In this document: piece by piece, positions 44,533 to 53,903 of the stretch
Position numbering within the stretch: position 1 is the stretch's first letter
Layout: the number at the start of each line of letters is the position of its first letter
NCBI GenBank assembly: GCA_024235795.1
Contig: JACKLR010000001.1
Span: forward strand, 372,001 to 436,000
DNA: 64,000 bases
Direction: 5' to 3'
DNA from: Burkholderiales bacterium
Lineage (GTDB): Bacteria > Pseudomonadota > Gammaproteobacteria > Burkholderiales > Nitrosomonadaceae
Notes under the pieces: generated by a model
Told to the model about the DNA's origin: nothing
Databases searched by the model: none
Seen by the model: only the letters and a program-made list of their open reading frames with translations
Made by a program: the position numbers and the translations under genes

Positions 44533-44617
44533 TTTGTCTGCAACCTGACATCCTTTAACGCAACAACACTTATCCTTTTCTGAATTGCTAAATTATTTCA
44601 ATGGCTAATATTGTAAT

Positions 44618-45421
44618 TCAATACAGAGAGACAGTTGTATTATTTCCTAGGTACCCACTGGGTTGAGTGGCATGTTTTATTTTTCCAAATACACGACGCA
44701 CTGCAAACTGAGGACGCTGTTGCCAAGACAAAAAAGGTGACTTTGTATCACTTGAAACAGTCATAGGTGTACATTCGGACTGGTTTTTATCAAATGCACC
44801 TGAATTTGCAAAATATTTAAACAACTGCCGATAAAAATCATGGCGCTTCCCGAATGAAATATGAATACTGTCCATACTCATCCACTCGGATTCAGGCTCA
44901 TAGAGTATCAATTGATTACGCGCCGCAAGTTCATTCAGACCTTGATGCACCGTTTGCGCGCGGATGATAACCTCATCATGGGAAAGCTGGCAGGACGGAA
45001 ATAACAGACTACGTAACATTCTAAAGCGCAACTCAGATAGTGATTCAATCGACGTCAACGGCAGATTTGTCATTACTATGCGCGCATCCCTGCTGCGCAA
45101 TTGTTGTATGCACCACGACACCCAACGCAGGATTTGATCAGGATTGAATCCATATGGAATATCATTGCCGATATCTGTCAGAAAAGCGTAGACCGGATGG
45201 GGCTCACCGGATTGCAGCCGCTGCCATAAACCGCTGCGAACAATTCCGGGTAATTCACGCACCAGCACCTGGCTCGTTTGACCGTACGAGCGTCCGTGAC
45301 CAGCTGCAACCAGCACTTCACTGGGTCCGCCACAATGCTGTTGCAATAAATGGATAATCATGCGAAGCGAGAGCGTCAAATTGCTCGCACCCAGCAAAAC
45401 GATTTTATTCTTTAGGTTCAA
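44618..45421 (-). CDS. SGNH-hydrolase-like protein, unknown substrate
   Basis: This 267-residue protein has features of an SGNH/GDSL hydrolase: LLGASNLTLSLR near residue 9-20 (block I with a Ser), AGHGRSYGQTS (block II region), LTDIGNDIPYG near 100 (block III with Asn) and DSIHISFGKR near 187 (Asp and His). No signal peptide is visible, so a cytoplasmic location is likely. The last 50 residues are variable. I cannot name a substrate. It is transcribed in the same direction as the subtilase gene but is separated from it by a strong terminator. Confidence 0.65.
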   Translation of the reverse strand: MNLKNKIVLLGASNLTLSLRMIIHLLQQHCGGPSEVLVAAGHGRSYGQTSQVLVRELPGIVRSGLWQRLQSGEPHPVYAFLTDIGNDIPYGFNPDQILRWVSWCIQQLRSRDARIVMTNLPLTSIESLSELRFRMLRSLLFPSCQLSHDEVIIRAQTVHQGLNELAARNQLILYEPESEWMSMDSIHISFGKRHDFYRQLFKYFANSGAFDKNQSECTPMTVSSDTKSPFLSWQQRPQFAVRRVFGKIKHATQPSGYLGNNTTVSLY

Positions 45422-45480
45422 TGTCTTATTTTTTATAATAGAAAAACTTTTTTATATTCAATGTTAAAGCCATGATAAAA

Positions 45481-45510
45481 GAAAAACCGGACTAGCTGTC
45501 CGGTTTTTCT
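45481..45510. terminator. Intrinsic terminator, perfect 12-bp stem
   Basis: GAAAAACCGGAC, loop TAGCT, GTCCGGTTTTTC. A- and T-runs on both sides make it bidirectional in form; it lies just after the subtilase stop and should insulate the SGNH-like gene from it. Confidence 0.9.
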
Positions 45511-45537
45511 TGGCTGCCAACTTAAGAGTTACGGCAA

Positions 45538-47628
45538 CTAATTTTGGTGAACATACGGACCATCAAGACTTGTATTCCCAGCCGCATCAGATGATCTCAC
45601 AGTAAAATTGTAGGTCTCGCCTTTACTGCCCATAAACTCCATACTGTGTTGCATCGCTAAGGCGTCATTTGAATACTCACCGCAACAAGCCAATATGACG
45701 CCACTACTTGCAGGTTCATCTGTCGTCCAAGTGATTCTGAATTTATTTCCTTTCGTTTTTCCACTTTGCACATTACTGATGATTGGTGGACTCACATCAC
45801 TTGGATCTATAGCACTTACTGTTTTACTGTCAACACCTATCTCACCCTTGTCGTCCGTTACCGTAAGCGTTACCTCATAGATACCGGCGCTCTGATAGGT
45901 GTGATTTGCAACCAACCCCGATGAAACTGCACTGTCTCCAAAGTTCCAACTATAATTTTCTATGGTACCATCGGGATCGACACTGGTAGCCGCATTAAAT
46001 GTACAATCCAGATCTGGGCAATCATAGGTAAACGACGCAACAGGAGCCTGATTGTTGTCACTACCCGAACCGCCCCCTAAAATATGCCAGGCAACTAAAG
46101 CCTGTACCAGTCCATAACCATACGCATTGTCTTTGCCTGGATCTCCTAAATCTTCTGCACTGGCTATCAATGCGTTACGGATTTCCGCATTTGTTTTGCT
46201 GGTATCAGCGCTCCACACGAGTCCGGCTACAGCGGAAACATGTGGTGTTGCCATTGATGTACCATTCCATGCTTCGTATCCGCTACCATCAGAATCAAAT
46301 ACGCCTACAAGACTGCCTTGCTCCAACGGATTTGCAGTTATATAGGCCAACAAATTCTGACCATCTGACTGACTCAATGTAATCATTGGAATTGTCAGGC
46401 TATTGCCATCTCCCAGCGTACCAGCAAAGTTGCCTTTCGTATTATTGTATATGACAGCGCCTGACCCGCCCGCGTCAAATACATTCAAGCCTTTATCAAA
46501 AAAGGATATTCCGCCGCGCTCGCAAATCACGATACTGCCCTTCCAGGTAGCCGGATCAACATCAGCCATTTCACATAAACCACCATCAATCAAACGCTTC
46601 ACTAAAGGACTACCATCCGATGTATAACCCGAATTTGCCATATGGTTCCCTTGATATGTGATACTGCCGACAGTAACCGAATTATCAGAAAGCCATGGAA
46701 CGGTGCTATTCACACCAACTCCCGGCGCAGCGAGTTCAACAGCACTGTTTTGCTGGGAAAATTCAGCAATCACTTTATTACTGTCAACTGCAGCAACAGA
46801 AATCACAGAACCATAGGACGCTGGATAACTGTATCTAGTATTGCCGTCATTTCCCGCAGCTGCGACGGACAGTATATTGCTGTTTTCATAAAGTTGTTTA
46901 AATGCTCTATCTTCGGTACGACTGCGCAGACTGCCACCCAAGCTCATATTAATAACACTGGCACCGGCTGCTTGACAACGTTTTGCCGCGTCAACCAAGT
47001 CCGAACTGTATGACCAGCCGCAACTTTCTCCATCAAATACTTTGACTGCATACAGTGACAATGCACCCGGACTGACACCCACAACGCCTATATTGTTATT
47101 GGCCGCCAGCATGGTGCCTGCCACATGCGTGCCGTGGCCGCAGGTATCATTATCCCAACCGGCTGGATAACCCCCTACGATATTAACGCCCGCAAAGTCT
47201 TCATGGTTTCTTTGTATGCCGGAGTCAATGAGACATATCATGCGGCCACTGCCTGTAGGCGAATTTGAATCGGGAATACTGTCACGATCCGCATCCCAGA
47301 CATCTCGTGCTTGCACCATATCAATGCCGTAAGGCACTTGCTGGGCTGATGGATAGCGCTTGGGATCTTCTTCGATAAAAGTAACATGTGGATTCCTTTC
47401 CAAGCCTTGCAAAGCGGATTGCGGCACAGAAACCGCAAATGTATTTAAATCATCAAAACGATAATGAATCTTAGCACCAACCTGATTCAACACCGCTTGT
47501 GCGTGTTCAGACCCAGCCGGTTGAAATTCCACCCAAACGCGGCTCAGTCCCGCTGACACTGCAACTGTTTGACTACAGGAAAACAGAACAGCTGCGCCAA
47601 TTACCAGCTTGAATTTGTTTTTTTCCAT
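45538..47628 (-). CDS. Secreted subtilisin-like serine protease (S8) with PA, PKD and Fn3-like domains
   Basis: The 696-residue protein has a signal peptide (first 27 residues or so), an inhibitor I9-like propeptide (about 28-90), and an S8 catalytic domain with Asp in CLIDSGIQ, His in CGHGTHVAGT and Ser in GTSMATPHVSAVAG. A PA domain is inserted between His and Ser (about 310-430). A PKD domain follows (about 535-615, VASFTYDCPD to TVSA), then an Fn3-like end. There is no sorting tag at the C-terminus. The start at 47626-47628 follows AAGGA by 7 bases. It probably degrades extracellular protein. A terminator follows. Confidence 0.93.
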   Translation of the reverse strand: MEKNKFKLVIGAAVLFSCSQTVAVSAGLSRVWVEFQPAGSEHAQAVLNQVGAKIHYRFDDLNTFAVSVPQSALQGLERNPHVTFIEEDPKRYPSAQQVPYGIDMVQARDVWDADRDSIPDSNSPTGSGRMICLIDSGIQRNHEDFAGVNIVGGYPAGWDNDTCGHGTHVAGTMLAANNNIGVVGVSPGALSLYAVKVFDGESCGWSYSSDLVDAAKRCQAAGASVINMSLGGSLRSRTEDRAFKQLYENSNILSVAAAGNDGNTRYSYPASYGSVISVAAVDSNKVIAEFSQQNSAVELAAPGVGVNSTVPWLSDNSVTVGSITYQGNHMANSGYTSDGSPLVKRLIDGGLCEMADVDPATWKGSIVICERGGISFFDKGLNVFDAGGSGAVIYNNTKGNFAGTLGDGNSLTIPMITLSQSDGQNLLAYITANPLEQGSLVGVFDSDGSGYEAWNGTSMATPHVSAVAGLVWSADTSKTNAEIRNALIASAEDLGDPGKDNAYGYGLVQALVAWHILGGGSGSDNNQAPVASFTYDCPDLDCTFNAATSVDPDGTIENYSWNFGDSAVSSGLVANHTYQSAGIYEVTLTVTDDKGEIGVDSKTVSAIDPSDVSPPIISNVQSGKTKGNKFRITWTTDEPASSGVILACCGEYSNDALAMQHSMEFMGSKGETYNFTVRSSDAAGNTSLDGPYVHQN

Positions 47629-48068
47629 GAATTTGTCCTTAAACATTTTTCAATAGAAAACAAACGGCAAAACTGCGCAATCCTGAAATTGGGTATCCCA
47701 TTGGTAGCGTTTTAAATTTCAGTGAACCGGCAATCTGTCTGTTTAACATTTCTTAAAATGCGCAGAAGTTTACCAATCAAGTGATATCCAATAGTTTGTA
47801 CAGTAATTCGTCATTCAAGACTGATCCGCTATCTGGAATCTATGCTATGCACGATTGGTAATAAAAATTTACGATACGGTGCTAATTGACTTTTTGCCAG
47901 ATAGCAGAAAGATTGATTAAAAACACAATGTTTATCCTGCTTGGACAAGCATGAGTATGGTGTTCACAGCCGCTTACACAATACTTTAAGCGATTCTACC
48001 ATCACTTCACGAATACAAATCGGATAAAAACCTGAACGACCGACAACAGCAACATGCAAAAAACTAAT
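47629..48068. other. Intergenic region between the phosphatidyltransferase and subtilase genes
   Basis: About 440 bases with no supported gene or hairpin. The subtilase promoter should lie here. Confidence 0.5.
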
Positions 48069-48599
48069 TTATGCATCCTTCATTGCTCGGTAAAAATTGT
48101 TTTTAAAAAACAGGTATAGATAATCAATAGCAGACAGAATACTAAACATTAGGGTCAAAGCAAGCAGCCAATGTGGAATCAAATTCATAGCTACGAAACT
48201 TAAAAACACCAAAAACTGAAATACCGTGGCAACTTTTCCGAGTATTCTGGGAACTACGTTAAAAAATGCCCGCCAGTTTTTTTCCCACGCAATAAACGTA
48301 GCACCACAAAACACCACAATATCGCGTGCGCCAAATAATAAAAATTGCCACCATGTGATATCCGTTTCGATAAACATGACAACTGCTACCGAAAATACAA
48401 AACATTTGTCGGCTATCGGATCCAGTAACGCACCAAGTGGCGTATGCAGGTTAAACCAGCGACTCAACGCACCATCCAGATATTCAGTTGCCAAAGCGAC
48501 GATGACTATAGCCAATCGATACTGTTCCGGGGCAAACGGAAAAATAAAAGCCAGCACCATACGCAGCAAAGTCAACGCATTAGGCAAATGTTTCAACAT
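48069..48599 (-). CDS. CDP-alcohol phosphatidyltransferase family protein
   Basis: This 176-residue membrane protein begins LKHLPNALTLLRMVLA and has the CDP-alcohol signature in modified form: D-G-A-L-S-R, eight residues, G-A-L-L-D, three residues, D (residues about 41-65; Ala-Arg replaced by Ser-Arg). Four or five membrane segments follow. Family members make phosphatidylglycerol phosphate, cardiolipin or related lipids. Resemblance to PgsA is partial, so the product lipid is not assigned. The gene stands alone. Confidence 0.88.
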   Translation of the reverse strand: MLKHLPNALTLLRMVLAFIFPFAPEQYRLAIVIVALATEYLDGALSRWFNLHTPLGALLDPIADKCFVFSVAVVMFIETDITWWQFLLFGARDIVVFCGATFIAWEKNWRAFFNVVPRILGKVATVFQFLVFLSFVAMNLIPHWLLALTLMFSILSAIDYLYLFFKNNFYRAMKDA

Positions 48600-49645
48600 G
48601 TTTTTAAATCGCTCTTATTTCTATATAAGGGAATTGCTTGACCCTGCAGGATGTATAGTTTCATAGCACTTAACCCCAGCTTCCTGGCAAATTTCCAGAA
48701 TTCAGCACGTGAAATCGATCGCACCGCCAAATCCGATGCGCATATACAACACTATCATTAACCCAAATACAATTGCGCGCTGCTTATCATAAATCAGATT
48801 ATTTATCACAACAAATTGTCAATCTCGGGCAAGACCAAATATGCCGAGCGTCCCGAATTCTACTTTGTTCCAGATTTCAAACATAAAAAATCATGTCCAA
48901 TGTGATGATTTTTGTTTTGAATAACGGAGAAACGTGAAAATCGTCTGAAGCCGCATACAAAGGTTCGGTTAATTTTTCTTTTTGAGCCTTAATTTTGCGA
49001 TGGGTTCAACAACAACCGACTCAATTTCTGGACAAATTTAAAAGTGCACAGATAGCACGGCATTGCGCACACAAACTGACCCAAACGCGGCATATTCTCA
49101 TACAGAACACACCAAACATGAGTTTCTAAGTATAACGAATTCAATATTTAGGGCTATTGATTTAGGATCAAAACCGGCTTCAAGAATCAGACAAGATTAT
49201 TTGCACCCGTGATTGTTTATTCTCTAGCCAAAATTGATATACGAGAATATCTGTAATGATGCGAATACTAACAAAGGCACATCAGATACTGGTAACAAAA
49301 TCAACGTTAACGAAACATCCCAAATACGGGGGCAACCGTTCAAGCATCTCTGTTTAAAGTTGTACTCTATTGGATTACAAATCCACCGCCTTTGCTGGTG
49401 ATCTCCCGAAAATTCGCGCAATATAATACAGATCGTACCACCCCGGTAATAAAGCAATCAAAAAAGTCAATATCTTGTAGTTTTATTTGCACAAGAACTT
49501 ATTACAACTGAGCACGTCACGTCATAAACACTGTCTTCAATGTGGTATAGTTCATAACTATAAAAAGCATTGGCTATACCACTTTATACTGGTACGCTTT
49601 TGGCTATAGAAATATGCTAATCAATATTCATTCAAGGAAAGTCAT
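48600..49645. other. 1-kb region without supported genes
   Basis: AT-rich 1046 bases. An open frame of 77 codons at 49224-49457 (minus) has no ribosome site or recognisable content and is not called. Near the right end GTGGTATAG at 49542-49550 is inverted as CTATACCAC at 49574-49582, and TTGGCTATA occurs twice (about 49570 and 49604), which may be an operator or promoter region for the following operon. Confidence 0.5.
49542..49582. promoter_or_regulatory. Inverted repeat, possible operator before the DUF938 gene
   Basis: A 9-base perfect inverted repeat (GTGGTATAG/CTATACCAC) with a 23-base gap, 64 bases before the methyltransferase start. Binding protein unknown. Confidence 0.35.
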
Positions 49646-50299
49646 ATGAATCAAGAAATACCACCATTAGACCCACATCCACTCAGCGAATATGTTGCCT
49701 GGGCTGGCGGACGTAACCGTGAGCCAATATTAGGTGTTTTAAAAGAAAAACTGCCCAAAGATCCCGAGCGTGTGCTGGAGATGGCCAGCGGCAGCGGCAT
49801 GCATCTTAATTATTTTGCGCCGCATTTCGAGCATTTGCATTTTCATCCCTCCGACAGGGATATTGAGGTTTTTGATAACATCAAGAACCTGACAAGCCAG
49901 CAAGGCAACGACAATATTGCAGATCCGGTGCATCTGGATTTGACCGATCCGGGCACCTGGTTCAATCCCGGCCCGGAAAAATCATTTGCCGCAATTTTTT
50001 GCATTAATATCTTCCAGGTTGCGCCCATCTCCATTGCTGACGGCATGATGAAATGCGCATCACAGCTATTGAAAGATGACGGCTTTCTGCTGATCTACGG
50101 TCCGTTCCAGATTGAAGGCAGGTTCACCACGGATTCCAACAAAGAATTTCATGAAACGTTGAGCTCTGCCGGCGTAATGGAATGGGGTCTGAAAGATATT
50201 GCCGATCTGAAAAAAGCGGCCGGCAATCATGGCATGGAACTGAAAGAAATCATCGATATGCCGAGCAATAATTTTTCATTGATCTTCGGTAAAAAATAA
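49646..50299 (+). CDS. DUF938 SAM-dependent methyltransferase-like protein
   Basis: This 217-residue Rossmann-fold protein has the SAM loop VLEMASGSGMHLNYFAPHF near residues 45-63, HPSDRD and LDLTDPGTW, and later FCINIFQVAPISIADGMMK. It matches the DUF938 family, which is predicted to be SAM-dependent but has no known substrate. It starts after AAGGAA. It is first in a run of five tightly spaced plus-strand genes, with only 3 bases to the next gene. Confidence 0.88.
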   Translation: MNQEIPPLDPHPLSEYVAWAGGRNREPILGVLKEKLPKDPERVLEMASGSGMHLNYFAPHFEHLHFHPSDRDIEVFDNIKNLTSQQGNDNIADPVHLDLTDPGTWFNPGPEKSFAAIFCINIFQVAPISIADGMMKCASQLLKDDGFLLIYGPFQIEGRFTTDSNKEFHETLSSAGVMEWGLKDIADLKKAAGNHGMELKEIIDMPSNNFSLIFGKK

Positions 50300-50302
50300 T
50301 CC

Positions 50303-51037
50303 ATGGCGGCTTCGGGTTCTGCCATAGTCGTCGGCGTCGGGCCTGAACGAGGCCTGGGCGCCGCTTTGGCGCGCCGCTTTGCTGAAAATGGGTTGCATGT
50401 CTTTATTGCGGGACGCAATGAAAACAAACTGAACGCTGTTGCAAACGGAATCCGGCAAGCAGGCGGCAATGCCACCCCGGTTGTTGCCGATATCACGGCT
50501 GAAAAAGACGTTAACCGGCTGTTCGATACCATTCGTGCCCGTGATGATAAAATCCAGATTGCTGCTTACAATGTCGACAGCAATCTCCCCTCGCCTTTTC
50601 TGGAAACAAGCGTTGAAACGTTTACAACATTGTGGCAACAGAATTGCCTGGGCGCATTTTTATTTGCCAAACCATTAATGGCGATCATGCAGGTTCAGAA
50701 ACAAGGCACGGTTTTCTTTACCGGCGCTACCGGTTCACTCAGGGCAAAACCGCCTTTTACTGCATTCGCCGCCGCCAAGGCGGGATTAAGAGCGCTGGCG
50801 CAGGGTCTTGCAAGAGAATTCTCACCGCAAGGCGTTCATGTGGTGCATACGGTGATCGACGGTGTGATCGATGGTGAACGCGCACGGCAGCAGTTTCCCG
50901 AGTATGTCAAAACCAAAGGCGACGATGGGTTATTGCAACTGGAAGCGATCACACAGACCTATTGGGCGATTCACCAGCAGCCGCGCAGCGCCTGGACACA
51001 CGAACTCGATTTGCGGCCATATAAGGAACCATTTTAG
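50303..51037 (+). CDS. Short-chain dehydrogenase/reductase
   Basis: The 244-residue protein has the SDR start AIVVGVGPERGLGAALARRFAENG (a glycine loop variant with P-E-R-G-L-G), then VVADITAEKDVNRLF and a Ser near FFTGATGS followed by FTAFAAAKAGLRALAQGLARE. The usual active-site Tyr of Y-x-x-x-K is replaced here by F (FAAAK), while Lys is kept, so classical catalysis is doubtful. The coding end and stop lie inside a 12-base tandem repeat, so in-frame stops are repeated. It overlaps nothing and lies 3 bases after the DUF938 gene. Confidence 0.85.
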   Translation: MAASGSAIVVGVGPERGLGAALARRFAENGLHVFIAGRNENKLNAVANGIRQAGGNATPVVADITAEKDVNRLFDTIRARDDKIQIAAYNVDSNLPSPFLETSVETFTTLWQQNCLGAFLFAKPLMAIMQVQKQGTVFFTGATGSLRAKPPFTAFAAAKAGLRALAQGLAREFSPQGVHVVHTVIDGVIDGERARQQFPEYVKTKGDDGLLQLEAITQTYWAIHQQPRSAWTHELDLRPYKEPF

Positions 51038-51071
51038 GAGCCGTTTTAGGAACTGTTTCAGGAACCATTTT
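51024..51071 (+). repeat. 12-bp tandem repeat, four copies, across the SDR stop codon
   Basis: Units AGGAACCATTTT, AGGAGCCGTTTT, AGGAACTGTTTC and AGGAACCATTTT. The SDR stop TAG falls at the first junction (51035-51037). In the same frame the following units encode E-P-F-stop, E-L-F-Q and E-P-F-stop again, so the last four codons have been multiplied. Confidence 0.9.
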
Positions 51072-51115
51072 AGCCCTGATAACAGATTATTATACAAATG
51101 ACCCCGGAATATACT

Positions 51116-51724
51116 ATGAATACTTCTACAGACTGGAATATACAAGGCAGTTATTTTGAAGCCTGCAATTGCGAAACCGCATGTCCCTGTGTCTGGTTTC
51201 AACCCCCTTCGGAAGGCAACTGCAAGCTGTTCGTTGCCTGGCATATCGAAAACGGCCATTTAAATGGCGAAACGCTCGATGGTTTGAATGTCGCGCTGGC
51301 CTGCTTTTCTCCCGGACATATGAAGGACGGCAACTGGCAAGCGGCGTTATATATCGATGAACGCGCCAGTGATTCGCAATTCGAAGCCATCGTGCAAATT
51401 TTCAGCGGCAAGCATGGCGGGCATCCTGCTGTACTCATGAGCTTCGTCACCGAAGTATGGGGTATCAAAAAAGTCAAAATAGATTACCGGATAGACGGTA
51501 ATAAGCGTGAACTGACAATACCCGGGATCGTGGATATGAAAATTGAAAGCATCCAGGGTATCAAAGGCGGTGAGGCGACAATCGATAATCCGCCCTTATG
51601 CGTGGTCACCAGCCATCCGGCGGTGGTCGCCCGTTCAGTCAATTATGAATTCCATGATTATGACAAAGCCTGGAAATTTTCTGAGCGCAACAGCTATTAT
51701 TCGCAATTTACCTACCAACCCTGA
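51116..51724 (+). CDS. DUF1326 protein with CxC/CxC cysteine cluster
   Basis: The 202-residue protein matches DUF1326: WNIQGSYFEACNCETACPCVWFQPPSEG at the start. With this start the cysteines are C17, C19, C23 and C25 (C-x-C-x3-C-x-C), a likely metal or cluster site. Other conserved features are LACFSPGHMKDGNWQAALYID and HPAVVARSVNYEF. No signal peptide or membrane segment. The family has no assigned function and often sits beside DUF2182, as here. I chose the second ATG because GGA lies 7 bases before it; an ATG at 51098 is also possible. Confidence 0.85.
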   Translation: MNTSTDWNIQGSYFEACNCETACPCVWFQPPSEGNCKLFVAWHIENGHLNGETLDGLNVALACFSPGHMKDGNWQAALYIDERASDSQFEAIVQIFSGKHGGHPAVLMSFVTEVWGIKKVKIDYRIDGNKRELTIPGIVDMKIESIQGIKGGEATIDNPPLCVVTSHPAVVARSVNYEFHDYDKAWKFSERNSYYSQFTYQP

Positions 51725-51779
51725 CATTCCAGATATAATCATGCCGGATTCATAAATCCGGCTATTTCCTCGCCAGCGC

Positions 51780-52535
51780 ATGTCAAGAAATCAGGCCATT
51801 ATTTTTATTTCCCTGCTGGCCGTTATTATCGCCTCCTGGTGTTATCTTTATTTTCAGCACTGGCAGATGACGTCGCTGCCGATGTCGGAAATGTGGATGC
51901 CGCCTTCCGATACAGCCGCATGGCAATGGATGGATTTCTGGCTGGTTTACGTGATGTGGGCCGTCATGATGGCCGCAATGATGCTGCCCTCAGCCATTCC
52001 GATGATTCTGGTCTATACAAAAATCTGTGAAAAGCGGTATCAAACCGCTCACCCCTATGGTTTCCTGTTTGCATTGGCTTATCTTCTGGTCTGGCTGACA
52101 TTCAGTATTGCGTTGACGCTGTTGCAGTGGCAACTGCATGGTTTGCAGTTTTTATCGCCGATGATGGATGTCCGCCATGAACAGATGGCGGCAATCATCT
52201 TTCTGCTGGCGGGTGTCTACCAGTTCACGCCGCAAAAAAACAATTTTCTTCAGTCCTGCCGCACGCCAATGGGATTCTTATTGACGGAATGGCGGGAAAA
52301 TACCACAGGCGCATTCCGGATGGGTTTGAAACACGGCGGCATGTGCCTGGGTTGTTGCTGGGCTCAAATGTTTCTCATGTTTGCTGTCGGCGTAATGAAC
52401 CTGTTGGGCATGGTTTTTATTACATTGCTGGTGTTTATTGAAAAAATCATCCCCGGCCATCATCAGTTTTTTTCCAAAACAATTGGCATTCTGTTTATAG
52501 TATGGGGTATCTGGCTTTTTCAAACATCATCGTGA
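51780..52535 (+). CDS. DUF2182 predicted metal-binding integral membrane protein
   Basis: The 251-residue protein has membrane segments near 5-25, 52-80, 95-115, 135-150, 190-220 and 232-248. It is rich in Met in the second segment (WAVMMAAMMLPS) and carries HGGMCLGCCWAQM at residues 185-197 (Cys 189, 192 and 193), a DUF2182 hallmark suggesting metal binding in the membrane. The function is not known. It lies 55 bases after the DUF1326 gene and 6 bases before the DUF3422 gene, implying a shared operon. Confidence 0.88.
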   Translation: MSRNQAIIFISLLAVIIASWCYLYFQHWQMTSLPMSEMWMPPSDTAAWQWMDFWLVYVMWAVMMAAMMLPSAIPMILVYTKICEKRYQTAHPYGFLFALAYLLVWLTFSIALTLLQWQLHGLQFLSPMMDVRHEQMAAIIFLLAGVYQFTPQKNNFLQSCRTPMGFLLTEWRENTTGAFRMGLKHGGMCLGCCWAQMFLMFAVGVMNLLGMVFITLLVFIEKIIPGHHQFFSKTIGILFIVWGIWLFQTSS

Positions 52536-52541
52536 ATTTCT

Positions 52542-53891
52542 ATGAATCCTGATACCCCGTCTTTACACTCAACCGCCCAGTCTGAACATGACCGGACACG
52601 CAATTCGCTGGGCATTATTCAATATCCGCAAAGAGCAGAGTTATATAGCGAGCTCAATGCAATCGCCCATGAATTACTGACTATACCTGCGCAGCTTTCT
52701 CATCTGGTTTTGCTGTCTGACCGGCAATCGGTAGAACAGGAACGGAAACTGGTCGCCGAATTATGCGAGCAATACAATATTTCGCCACCCAATAATCATG
52801 AGAACGAATTCACCGCATACCTGGGTGAATTACAATTACGCTGGGAACGGCATACCGAATATTCAACCTACACGGTTTATCAGGCGAGCGCTTTTGAAGC
52901 CCCTTTTGAGCAACCGCCAATCAAACGTCTACCGCATAAATGGCTGGCCAGTTTACCCGGCGAAGTGCTGGTTGCCACCCATATTGCGTTGGATGACCGT
53001 TCACGCCCCAAACGAAGTTTGAACGAACTGGCACAAATATTTTCATCAAATACCGTCATAGGCTCAAAAGTAGCCGGGGGAAGCGCCAGCGTATGGAGTG
53101 ACAATCAAATCCATGAAGACGGTTTTGGCCGCATTCTGGTTCATGACGATAACCTGCGCAGCCGGCAGGTCGGCCGTCTGGTACAGCGCCTGCTTGAAAT
53201 TGAAACCTACCGCATGCTGGCCATGCTGCCGTTACCCATGACACGCGATATGATCCCAAAACTGGCGCAAGCGGATCATCGTCTGGCGCTGTTAAGAAAA
53301 ACCGAACTCACCAATATTGACGACGAACAACGACTACTGGATGATTTAACTACTCTGGCCGCTGAAATTCAAGCGTTATCCGCCCAGACCAGCCACCGGT
53401 TCAATGCCTCCCGCGCTTATTACGATATTGTAAAACTGCGTATCACCGAACTGCGCGAGGAACGCATTGAAGGTTTGCAAATGTTGCAGGAATTCATGAT
53501 ACAACGCTTGTCGTCCGCTATGGGCACATGCGAACTGGTGCATTCCAAACTGGAAAATCTGTCGCTGCATGTTGCCCGCGCATCCGAATTACTCAGAACG
53601 CGCGTCGATATCTCCATGGAAGCGCAGATTCGCGACTTGCTGAAATCCATGGATTCCCGTGCGCATGTACAACTGCGTCTGCAGGAAACAGTCGAAGGCT
53701 TGTCGGTCGTGGTACTGAGCTATTATCTGCTGGGCTTGATCGGCTACGGGTTAAAAGCAATCAAGGCAGCGGGATACATGATTAATGTAGAACTGTTGAC
53801 CGGTATCGCAGTCCCGGTAGTGGTAATCAGTGTTTTTTTTGCGGTTAGAGGTATACGAAACCTGGTCAGCAAACAGCATAAAGACAAATAG
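52542..53891 (+). CDS. DUF3422 family membrane-anchored protein
   Basis: The 449-residue protein is largely soluble and alpha-helical up to about residue 390, with coiled-coil-like stretches (about 250-385). Two C-terminal membrane segments follow (about 393-410 and 418-438) and a basic tail. This layout and the block HVQLRLQETVEGLSVVVLSYYLLGLIGYG match DUF3422, of unknown function. The latter block is shared with other membrane proteins that bind metals or regulate CorA-like transporters, but I do not infer a role. It ends 12 bases before the convergent sdaA stop. Confidence 0.85.
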   Translation: MNPDTPSLHSTAQSEHDRTRNSLGIIQYPQRAELYSELNAIAHELLTIPAQLSHLVLLSDRQSVEQERKLVAELCEQYNISPPNNHENEFTAYLGELQLRWERHTEYSTYTVYQASAFEAPFEQPPIKRLPHKWLASLPGEVLVATHIALDDRSRPKRSLNELAQIFSSNTVIGSKVAGGSASVWSDNQIHEDGFGRILVHDDNLRSRQVGRLVQRLLEIETYRMLAMLPLPMTRDMIPKLAQADHRLALLRKTELTNIDDEQRLLDDLTTLAAEIQALSAQTSHRFNASRAYYDIVKLRITELREERIEGLQMLQEFMIQRLSSAMGTCELVHSKLENLSLHVARASELLRTRVDISMEAQIRDLLKSMDSRAHVQLRLQETVEGLSVVVLSYYLLGLIGYGLKAIKAAGYMINVELLTGIAVPVVVISVFFAVRGIRNLVSKQHKDK

Positions 53892-53903
53892 CTCAGTAAC
53901 CCG

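Noticed and set aside
49224..49457. Open frame of 77 codons on the minus strand in the 1-kb gap
   Set aside because: No ribosome site, no recognisable domain and a composition like the non-coding flanks.
49646..53891. Genomic island with attachment sites around the DUF cluster
   Set aside because: The region appears slightly richer in GC than its flanks, but there is no integrase, tRNA or flanking repeat, and I could not compute composition reliably.
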